Notes under the pieces: model-generated
Told to the model about the DNA's origin: nothing
Databases searched by the model: none
What the model saw: only the letters and a program-made list of their open reading frames with translations
Assembly: GCA_023238725.1 (NCBI GenBank)
Contig: CM041553.1
Coordinates: 19,255,501-19,319,500 of the forward strand
Length of the DNA stretch: 64,000 nt
Origin: Scortum barcoo
Lineage: Eukaryota; Chordata; Actinopteri; Centrarchiformes; Terapontidae
Direction: 5' to 3'
Shown here: piece by piece, positions 45,520 to 57,000 of the stretch
How positions within the stretch are numbered: position 1 is the stretch's first letter
Layout: the number at the start of each line of letters is the position of its first letter
Program-made: the position numbers and the translations under genes

Positions 45520-46060
45520 ACACTAGCGGTGTAGCTCCAGGTATTGAGTGGATGGAAATATTTCAACAACTGCTGGATGGATTGTAATTAATATTTTCTT
45601 CACACAGTCTTCAGATGCAGAGGATGATTCTGACTGACTTTGGTGACCTCCTGACTGAGGTTGACATTTTTATTTTTGTTTTTAGTGAAAGGTCCCAAAA
45701 ACTATTGGGTGGATTGTCATGACATTTTGCCCAGACATTTGTGGTGCCCAGGGGATGAATCATAATATGTGTACAGGCAAAACATGCATAAATATTCAAG
45801 AGAAAGTTGGGTGGGTGGGGGGTGCTAAATAAGTTCAGTTCAAATATGGTTTCCAGGCAACCAGCAGAGCCTCCTGCAAGTCACTGCTCCTGGCCAAAAA
45901 ATACAGTTCAGATCATTCACCTTGAGGATGAAGTACGGTCACCTTGTTGATCCCCTGATTTTCATCTAGCGCCACCAGCACGTCAAAGTTTTTGCTTATC
46001 CAAAGAAATATCTCAACATATAGTGGATGGATTTGGCACAAAGGTTTGTAGTGAGTAGAG
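45520..46060 (+). mobile_element. Degraded interspersed repeat, family B copy 1
   Basis: Contains CCACACTAGCGGTGTAG, AACAACTGCTGGATGGATTG, CTGACTTTGGTGACCTCCTG, GGTGGATTGTCATGACATTT, CCCAGACATTTGTGGTGCCC and CTAGCGCCACCAGCACGTCA. The blocks TGGATTGTCAT, TTTTGC-CAGACA and CCCAG-GGAT recur in the copy near 60400. Internal short duplications of the GGATGGATTG paragraph are typical of this repeat. No coding capacity. Confidence 0.6.
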
Positions 46061-47845
46061 TGGCTGTAAATTCTTGTGTCGTGATTCACAGAAACAAAAA
46101 AAAAATGACAGACAAAGGAAAATGACACTTTCGAGTCACTTCTACCATCACAGGTACTTTCTTTATTATCACAAGTCAACCAACTGTATCAAAACTGCGT
46201 GATCCTCAGAACCAGCACACAGAAGCTCTCTTCTGTCTGACTTCTCAACAACAACGGTATCACAACCAAATGCATTCAGTATTTTGAAGAAAATCTAAAG
46301 GCACATCTCTATCGTATTTACATTGCATACATGTTAGACATAAATCAAGTAAAAAGAGCACACAATCAGTCCTAAACGCCACGGCTAAAGAGACTAAACT
46401 AAAGCTACCCCTAAAATACATACAGCAATACACCAGTCAGTCTCTTCTAAGTCACAGTATTCAACAATGCACAGATGGGAATCAGTGTTTCTGTAACGTA
46501 TGGCTTTGTTTTTTATTAGGAGTTATCTCTTGGTTGTCACCTTGCTATGGCTCATTTGTTTTACTCGTAAAAGAGATTTCAGGTCTCTTATCAGATGGTG
46601 GTTTTTTTTTTTTTTTCAAGGCCCAGTTTTATGGGAATGACAACCTCTCAGCATTTGTTTCTAGTGACACTTGCATTAAATCAATTGAATACATTTTAAA
46701 GGTATAAGTTTGATGATTTGGGCTTATTTGCTTTCTTGCTAAGACGGAGATGAAAAGACGGGTACCACTCTCATATCTGTACAGTAAAATGTGAAGCTAG
46801 TCTGCTGCCAGTTATCTGGGAGGCGGGCTACTTGGCTCTGAATGGTAGCAAAGTCTGCCTACCAGTGTAACAAGTATATACTATTCAGATATTATTTATT
46901 TGTACAAGACAGAAAGTGTAAAAATGCTATGTTGTGGGGGTGTTGTGCAAGACGTCTTGGCTGGTTACAGTGTCTTACAGTTTGACTTATTTTGTTTTTA
47001 TTATTATTATTATTGTTGTTTTTATTCTGAGGAGTCGGCCAGTCTGGTTAAAGCTGTCAAATTATTCAGGTAAGAAAACATTTTGCACCAGCACAGAAGT
47101 GCATGTACTACTCTAATTTTAAGCAAATTTGAGAAAATAAGCCAACACCAGATGTGTAGAGGTAAAACTTATTTAAATTCTTAGGAGAAAGGAAAAGCTA
47201 AATAAGTTCTGTTAAAAAAAAGCAAAGACTCCTAGAAGTCAATGATCCCCACCAAGAAATAGTCCCACACATAACCACCCCATTAAAACCACAAACACTA
47301 TTATTTAATTATTATTATGTATTAATTAGTGAACTTTAGAGGTGCTGGTCTTCATGCTAAGCTAAGCTATAGGACTGATGTTTTTACCGCCATACTCAAT
47401 GCACAAATATAAGAGTGGTGTCAATTTTCACATCTAACTCTGGACTAAAAAGCAACATAAGTGTATTTTACAAATATATCCTACAAAAAGGGAAACAAAT
47501 CTGGCACTGAAAACAAACAAAAAAAAAAAACTGTTGCAGTCAACTCATCACAGCACCAACTGTGCTGATCTGTTCCTCAGACAAAAGTCATTTATTTACT
47601 TGTAGCTGAAGGCTCTGTTTTCCCCAAAGCATCTTAAGGTGTAATCTAAGGCTGAATGTGAGCCAAAACTCCTCCCGCTGCTGATGGGTGATGTTGCATC
47701 TGATGGGCGGTTAGTGCTGCAGTCTGCTTTATATAGACGTGCACCTGGAATACCTACCACAGAGATCAATACGCCGATGGGGAGATTAGATAGAGGTTAG
47801 ATAGAGGTCAATACTGAGAGCCCAGTGCATGGTCATATATATACA

Positions 47846-47866
47846 GTGTGTGTGTGTGTGTGTGTG
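47846..47866. repeat. (TG)n microsatellite
   Basis: Short TG run in the kit 3' flank. Confidence 0.8.
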
Positions 47867-48005
47867 AGACAGAGGAAGGCCAGCGTTTGTGAGTTACTTT
47901 GAGTATGTTGTTAGGTTACAGAGTGTATTTGGCTCCTGTATTTTAAACAGTAAACAGAGAGAGTGGTCAGGGAGGGTGGGACGGGTTGTTTGTTTCATAG
48001 CAGTC

Positions 48006-48032
48006 TGTGTGTGTGTGTGTGTGTGTGTGTGT
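48006..48032. repeat. (TG)n microsatellite nine bases past the kit stop codon
   Basis: In the shifted reading frame of the last kit exon this repeat would be translated as His-Thr repeats before a stop at 47995-47997. Confidence 0.85.
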
Positions 48033-48040
48033 TGTTGGGG

Positions 48041-51000
48041 TCAGACATAGTCCAGGAAGACGTCAGCGGTGCTTGCTGCAGTAAAGGCTGGGTGGGGGCT
48101 GTGGTGCTGCAGACTGAGCTCAGTCTCCGTGATGGCGCCCTCTGCTGCTCTGGATGACCTGGGTTGTTGCTCAGTCTCAGGTAGACCTGAGGAACAGGAA
48201 CAGGTGGGGTTGATGGAAGTTTTGATGTCACTGCTTTTTCACAAAACAGTCTGATAGAGTCCTGAGAATAATGATAAGTCAAACCACAATATCATATGCA
48301 CAGTAAATACATAAATTCAGTCCTGACAACCTAGTTCTATTAACAAATGAAATTTCCCATTTGTCTTCTCCAAAGCTGTTGCTGAAGGTATGAGTTGGAT
48401 GTCAATTAAAAGATACTTAAGTGATTAAGTATTGGACTTAATTTTAGTTCATGGCAGGGGGCCCTGAGATGAATCTATAGGGTCACCAGATAATTACAGG
48501 TCTCTAGTTTTAGTTCTTTTCTTGTGAAATTTTGTCTCTAAGACCTCTAAAAAACTGTTAATAACATAATCTGAGCAGATACAATAACTCTATGATTGAA
48601 CCGCTCACATGTTCACAATTCATAGGATCACAAGTAGGTGTGCCATTCTATTAAGGGGTCACAAGCAAGTACTGTTCAGAACCACTGGTCTGTATGGATC
48701 AACAATGACTCCTACATTTCCCATTATTCAACTTGACAGTGACTTTTTTTTAGAAACTCCCTGCCTGATAAATGATCATGATTCACCTCACAAGCTGTGT
48801 ATTATACATGACAACTAAACTGTACTTAGTATGTAAAATCAGTGCAGTGACTATTCAATTAGGTAGAAATGATAATAATACTCATATATATATGTATACT
48901 CATTTATTGCTCCCTTTATTTACTGTCTGTATCTACACCATCATTCTCCAATAAAGATTAAATGCTAAATATCATCTTTAATTTCATGTTCCCAGCTACT
49001 TACGTTCTTGGTATTTTCTGACAGCAGTAGCTCGGTCCTCTCCACCAGCTTCCTGAAGGACGGCCTTTTCAAAGGATCATGATTCCAACAAGACATCATC
49101 ATGTCATACCTACAGAGGTGAGACTGAGATTAGTTTCAGCACGGGGAGATGTGACGGCATCTACAGATTTAATGCACTGACGCAGCCAGTAATATAGAAA
49201 ATTGAGTTATATTATCTACCATACGTGTGAATTTATTCCTACAATAGATGACATTGTATTTATCATCATAATAACAGAGACAAAAGGTGTAACTGGAGCT
49301 GCAGCAGTTTCTCGGTTAATGTTTTGAAAGCCAGAAAAGTCATTTTTGGAGAAAAATGTTAAAATGTTTCTGGTTTCAGCTCTTCCAATGTGAAGATTTG
49401 CTGCTTTTGACTGATTTTTATAACCTTTTAAACCAAGTCTGATTTTATTTGTACAGTTGTTTGAACAAAAATAATAATTATATGATGTCCAATTACAATT
49501 ATTTTCAAAATCCTAGACAAAAAAATGACTGATTTGGAAAAAAAAGGATTGATAGATTAATCAATCATAGAAAAATAATCCTTATTGCTTATAATACACA
49601 CTCTGACAGACACACACTTACATCTCGATGGGAGCAAACTCAGGCTTTCTCATCCTGTGGCCCTCTTGAATCATCCTATAAAATGCTGAGCCCACCTGCA
49701 TCCCGGGGTATGGACTGTTACCTGCAACACAGACATACAGCACGCACATGCTTTAATCATTTTGTGTATTTTATGTCTTTTTTATAAATAAAATAATCAT
49801 GCTCATAGCACATCGCTGGTCTCCTGAGCTACATTACATATCATACAACAATATAATTGACTCCACTAAGTGATGTTGCTGCTTGGGAGGACCATCAGAT
49901 AATAATACGACCCTAGTCAGCTCAAATGGACGATAATAATGGCTCGGACATTATGAAACAGATGCAGCAAACAGCAGAGCTCTGACTGGAAATGTTACCC
50001 AGAGAGAAGATTTCCCAGAGCAGGATGCCATAGGACCACACGTCACTCTCAAAGGTGTAGACGCAGTCGAAAATACTCTCGGGGGACATCCACTTCACGG
50101 GCAGACGTGCCTGCAGGAGGAAGAGCTCTGAGTTCAAATGCAGTATGGAGTGTATTCCATTGTTTTCATCCATAAAAACATACAATATCTCCTCTTTAAA
50201 AGATCAAAACTTTATAATATTTTAATACCATAAAACTGAATACATTCCTCTATTGCTGCAACAATTAGTCAATTAATGGATTAGCAGGATGAAGAAGAGG
50301 TGCCAGCTTTTTTAATAATTAATCAGTCATTTTTCAAGCAAAAATGCCAAACGTTATATTCAAAGTACATTACAGGGTCTTAATTCTAAGCATTGTAAGT
50401 ATTGTAAGCATTGTAAGCATTGTTTTTTTATCTTCAGGTTTTGGTGTGTTGACTAGACAAAGCAAACATTTGGATGACAACACATTTGGAAAAAAGAAAT
50501 TCCAGTGGGAATTTTTAAGCTAAGATAAGATAAAACTTTATTAATCCCACATTTGGGAAATTCACGGCAGCTTAAGAGTAAGACAAAATATGAAAAGAAG
50601 TACAAAAACTATGGAAGGTAGAAATGGCATAAATACGCTATAAACATAAGTAAATACACTATGTACATCCTCCATATATATAGATGGGTATTGCATGAGA
50701 TGAATGCAGATAAGAGTAAAGTGATTAAGGATTAAAGTGGCAGAGGTGACAGATGGTGATGGTCTTTTTGTAGTTGGGATGAAGGACCTGTGATAGTGTT
50801 CTTTCCTGCACTGTGCCTAATTAACAAAAGTAATCATCACTTCAGGCACTGTGAGAAGAAATGTGTCTCAAAGTCAGAGAGAAGGAAGGAAGGACAGACG
50901 GGTAAGAGAGAAAAGTGACAGACGGACTCACATTGCCCCGGAGCACGTAGCTGGCATCGGTGGTGATGTCTCGCGCCAACCCAAAGTCACAGATCTTCGC

Positions 51001-54000
51001 CACCCTGCCGTGAGTCAGCAAAATGTTTCTGGCTGCAAGATCCCTGTGGATACACTACACACACACACACAGAAGCAAACATAAACACGGAAATGAGCAC
51101 TGACACTGTAACTGGTTCCTGCAGTGAATGACTGACTCGCGGCACACATGTACAGAAGAGGCGAGGCCAGTTAAACTGATTACAAACCTCACAGATGCAA
51201 AAAGCAAAATGTCGGCGCTCTGCAGCAGACGGGCACACACTCAAAATATACATTCGGCCAAGAAAATAAAACTAAATCAATTGATCTAAAAAAAAAAACA
51301 CACAAAAGAATAATATTCAAAGAGGTAAACACATTAGTACCATTTCAGGGCAATTACAGTCTAGACAAAAATGGGTAAATAGAGTCTAATTTAATAAAAG
51401 CAACAAAAGTGCAGCAGAGTTGGAGCTCATTTACGGCCGTGAGGTGGTTTCCATTTCTGCGCACTAAAGGATGCAATGTTAATGCAGCGTCACCGTATTT
51501 AGTTCTGAGTGTATAGGCACCGTTTTGGCCCTGAGCCACAACATGATTTACAAACTAGCGGCAGCACTTTGAAATCTCTTCTGTAACTAACTCTATAAAT
51601 AAAGCGCGCAGTCTGTGAAAGCCTTACATTCTTGGACGTAATGTACTCCATTCCTTTGGCCACCTGGTAGGAAAAGCTGAGGAGATCTTCGGCATCCAGA
51701 GACAGCTCATCTATGTCGTCTCCTAGGTGGAGATGAAGCAGTGTCGGCTTTAGCGAATAAAACCACAAGAAGGTGGGGGGGGACTTTACCTCAGCAGGTG
51801 AGCTATGAATGAAGAGTGAGAGATCTACCTGACTGGGACGGCCTTTCTTTCTCAGAGGGAGAGGGACGCATGGGCATGTATCCTGTGCCAGTCACCTCTC
51901 TGCGTCACAGGTCACACACACACACACATGGGCATGGGCATCAAGTGTCAGGAAGCATTTTGCAATCACAATTTAAACAAAAACACGCGCACACATACAC
52001 ACCTTGCAGGCTCCGTTTGGTTCAAGACGTTGTGATAGTAACCATCGCCGACTCTGGAGTTTAGGAAGGACTCCCTTTTCCTGCGCAGGAAGTTGAGGAG
52101 GTCGCCATAGCAACAGTACTCTGTGATCACCAAAAGTGGGCCTGGCGAGACACAGAGAGATAAAAGAAGAACCTCACTCACTGATTTCTAAACCATATGA
52201 CAGCATGTGACAATGAAAAAAAGCACCAGAAAGCCAAAGCTGTAATAATGAGACAAAAGCCTCGCTCTGGTTGATGGGAATTTGGTTTGGTTGGCACAAA
52301 GCAGGGCGTGTGTAGCGCATTCAGATTCTTGTGTTCAATTTTGAGTCGAAACTTATTGAAAGAAATTCATGTCAATATCTTAAAATCAGGATTTTTCATG
52401 CCCGACACCTTCAAGAAAATCTCAAGTGTTCAGTGTTTCTTTCCTAATAACGTATTTGTGCTTACTTGTGTGCAATCCCATCTGAATGCTGCATTATAAT
52501 CAATGCTGAGGGCTAGACAGGTAGATAATATTGAGGGGCCACGCAGTAAAAATTTGTGACAGGTCAAGCTGTGCCACGTTTTCCTATCGGAGCTGGGCGG
52601 TCCAATATCTGATTTTTAAGAGGCTGATTTCATCTGCACTCTTTACACGGCCTCCAAACAATACCTGTTACCGTAAAACAAAATCAATCAATAAATAAAC
52701 GCGTCAATAAATAAATAATGAATGTGCAAATGCAAAACGACTCAACAGAATCCCTCTTGCCCCTCACACAAACAGAGCCAGCTAAGTTTGGTGGTGCAGC
52801 TGCTCCTCTCACCTCCGACGGTGCAGGCCCCCAGGAGGTTGACGATGTTCACGTGGTTTCCGAGGTAACTGAGAACCTTCAGCTCTGACATCAGCGCGTC
52901 CTTCTCCGTAGAATGAGCGTTGGCTGGGATGACATCATCAGGACATTTAAACACTCTTACAGCATCTCATGTGTTGCCAAACGACACGCAGAAGCAGGCT
53001 GTATCTGAAATTACTCTCTGTTTACTACAGAGTGCACTATGTTTACTGTCCATTTTATTTGGGTGTCCAGACTGAGTATGAAATGTGTGCACTATTCAAA
53101 GTGGTCAAAGTGAAAGTAGTGTCCATGACATGTACAGAGTTTCTTCAACTAAAAAGTATACATAAGTAATATGAATGTTATTTCCTTAATTTATATGAAC
53201 ACATATAATTTAGCAAATAATACTTTATAAATATGATAAATAATAGTATTATATTATTATAATAAATACAATTCATTCACTATAATGCAAGTATACCAAA
53301 CAATTGCAAGATAACTTATAAGGGTCAACTCAACTGAAATATCAATTCAGTGTATTATGTAGGCGTCTCCACAGCAAGAACCTTCCCAAGCAAACAGGAA
53401 CCTTTTGAGGAACTCATGAATATAACCGGCATTTCAACTGGTGGAACAAGGGATTAAATTTAGCTCCTGTGTAATAGCTGAGGGTGAGGTTTCCTAACAA
53501 GTCATACACCGACTTCAAAGCAAATACAACTTGTGCACCATCTTATTCACAAAACAAGAAGGAGCTGGGTGACTGTAGTATTGGTATTTAAATGAGGGGG
53601 GGGACATTTCTTGTAATATTTAATGATTTTGGACACAGAGGAAAAACACACAGGAAAAACAGACAAACATAAACACTTACGTTTTAGCATTTTTACAGCG
53701 ACGGTTGTAACCGTATCTGCGGAGCACAGTCCATACGCTGTGGCCCTCACTACCTTTCCAAAAGCCCCAGAGCCCAAGGTTTTACCTGTGGGAACACACA
53801 CACACAGGCCTCATACAACACATGCAAGCATATACAAAACACAATAATAACCACGCCAGCGAGCACACCTGCAGATGTGTCCTCTCACTGAATATATACA
53901 CAAACATGCTTACCAAAGCGTAGTTTCTGTCGCGGAAACTCCCATTTTGAGTCATACGGCAGCTGGGTGGGATCAATATATATGTAATTGTTGCCATGGA

Positions 54001-57000
54001 TACTCTCAATCACCTTCCACTGGATTTGGAACTTTGGTTTCTGTGAAAGTTCGGAGGGGAAAAGAGAGAGCGACATTAGATCAGCTCCCTGACATTGTCC
54101 ACGTGTGACTACGTGATTGTGCAGCTTACATGTTTTCTCATCACTATTCTATTCAATTCCAGATTAATCGATGCACTTTAGCCGTCAGCCCGAGTCTAGA
54201 CTATCCCCTGACGATCCCACCCCGAATTCATCAACCAGTTCTCAAGGAGTCTGACTCATCCCAGTGCAATGAGAGTGGCATGCTGTGGGGGTAAATTAAT
54301 GGCTCCAGGCACGATCGGAGTGTTAAAAAAGCCTTTAACCACACCATGTCTGCGCTCTGAAAGGCTGATTGATTCATTTCAAATTCATTAGGTCACATTC
54401 ATATTGATTAAAAGGACATACTTCTACTCTTATCTGCTGAATATTGCTACCAAAGGCAAAAAAAAAATCCTCCACTAGTCTGATCTCGGAAAGATGCTTC
54501 TAAGTTTAACCATAATCAAGATGGAGGCGTGAGTCATTAATAAATGAGAGCGGGCCCTTTGGCAGAAACTAATGCAGCCATTTATTTTTCTGTGATGCAA
54601 ACTGCATGTCAATGGTGGCAGATGAACGTCTAGGAATTTTCAAAACACATTTCGAAACTAATTCACAGCTCTGATGGCCATTGGAGTTATGTGATTTACG
54701 AGAGCTGACTTTCAATGAGATGAAATATTTCTCCATTGCAGTAATGGTGTCGCAGCGTCTGATTTATCCCCTGTCTTACCTGCATGTATTTATAGAGCAG
54801 CACCACTAGAATGAGGCTGAGGAAGACGCCAGTGGCCACCATGCCAGTTAGAAGAGGAGTGAAGAGTTTGTGGGGGACGACGCGCTCTGAGGGGAAACAC
54901 ACACACCAGAGCATTGACGCAGACACAACATGTTAACGTTGCACGTTACACACACACACACACGCACACACACACAGTCTCATCCTTTTTCTCAAGCGTT
55001 AAGACAGACAGCTGCAGCAGTGGTGTTTGTTTGTGTGACAAGGATTAGCGTGTCTATATCATATAATCCCAGCCTGCATGGTCAGCATTCACTAATCTTA
55101 TTCAATCTGCACCCAGTTAACATACATCCAGCCTCAGCATACACCTGGTCAATGGGTTTGTGTGTCTATGTTATATCTTAGCTATCATCTGTTATCTTTC
55201 TGTGTGTGAGTGAGTGTGTGTGTGTGTCGTACCACTGATGGAGAACAGTGTATAGGCCTCGTCCCTCTCTCGTACTCGCCACACACTCCAGGGTGTGATA
55301 GTGGCCGTGCTCCTTGCTCACATTCAGTCGGGACTCCACTTCAGCCCTGCCGAAGGGAGACTCTGTCACCATTGCGACATCCGGAGTCTCCCATTGGGTG
55401 GCATTGGGCAGGTGTGAGCACCTGTTGAGGGGTCATAAGGTCATATTTTCCTCTCTTGCTTGCTTGCTCACATTTTGCTTTCATCCCTCTGGTCACACTG
55501 CTATTATCTTATCTTCCTTGTCACTTTTTCTACAATATCGATTTTTTTTTTCGCTGTATCTGATTGATGATCTTTCCACCACCATTCTTCAAGTTCTCAG
55601 ATGCAATTCTTCAAATATCATTGCAATCATCTCCATCTCTGCAATCTGTCTGTAGACTCCAGGAGGAATCTGTCCTGGGGGGGCGTCCTAATTGCCTAAT
55701 TCTTTCTCTGTTGCTAACCTCCACAAATACTGTTAACTTCCAGTTGATCTTTGTTGTTGGAAAATGGGTGTCAGACAAACTAGATTAATGGAATTAATAT
55801 GACTAGACTAATGTAATCTACGAAAGCCAAGATTTGTTGTGGTACCAGTTACCTAATTTTACACATCATCTCAAGAGTTATTTTTATAAGTTATCTCAGG
55901 GTGACAAAGTCCTTTTTCCTGAAGAAAAAAAATCTTGAAAAGGAAAAAAAAAAGATTGTTTTCATGAGACAACAGGACATAAATCCTGTAATCTTAAGAT
56001 CCCATGTTTTCTTGTTAACACAGCCTCTCTTGGCTTCTGTATTAATCTATGTCTTTTGTCAATAAATCAATTGTTGTTTAGTCTACAAATTTTACAACAC
56101 AAACCAGGGGCTCAAAGTGTCTTAAGATGCCCATGTTGTGTTGACAGTCAGAATCCGGTTGGCTTGTTTGTCTGAATGCTAATGACACAACGAGATGACA
56201 TTAAACCTGTTAACCAACTTTGTTTTCGGGCTCCCGTGAGCATCTCTTGCTCTCGGAGGAAACTGCCAGACACAACAACAGAAGATGAGTCATGTCGGAG
56301 ATTATGAGTATCAACGTTCTGAAGTCACACTGCTGTTCAGTTTCAGATTTTAATATGAGCTGCACAAAACCAAGGAATTTCATGTTTTTAATTAAACGAT
56401 GACAGGAAAATAGAAAACGCTTTGTTATTTCTACATCTTATTGTTGATATTAGAAAACTGAAATAAACATAAAGCGAAAAAAACAAAACACTGAGAACCA
56501 GTCAAATAAATAAATCAATAAAAGGCTCAATATTGATATATAATAAAAATATTTCAGGTTGTAACTCTTGCTGCGATCATCATCCATTAATGTCATTAAT
56601 GTATGATTTCAAAACAAAAATCTAATTTATTCATTTAAAGCCCATTTAAAGGTTTTCTTTATTATCATCACCTGGTATGACTCTACTGATCTCTCCTACT
56701 TCCACCAGATCATCTTTTAACATCTCATTTGTGAATGAACACAGTGCAGCATTTTTTTTTTTAACATAGTCGTGCAAAATGTATTTGATACATACCTCGT
56801 GTGTGGCAGCTCGCAGAAGTACCAGCTGATTTTGGGGACTGGATAACCGGCAGCAATGCACCGCACCTGTCCATCAATGGGCCCTTCCTGAGCGATGATA
56901 ACTGGCTTACCTTGTAATAAAAAAAAAAAAACGATGACCATGTTGAAAAGAGAGACACAGATTATACATAAAAAAAATGTAGATACTAAGTTTTGTTTTT

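Larger units (their letters stand above)
46061..48040 (-). other. kit: kit 3' flank and probable 3' UTR
   Basis: Non-coding region between the convergent clock and kit genes. Minus-strand AATAAA candidates lie at 47591-47596, 46895-46900, 46512-46517 and 46162-46167. A long kit 3' UTR is usual in vertebrates, so any could be used. (TG)n runs occur at 47846-47866 and 48006-48032. No reading frame here is credible. Confidence 0.45.
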
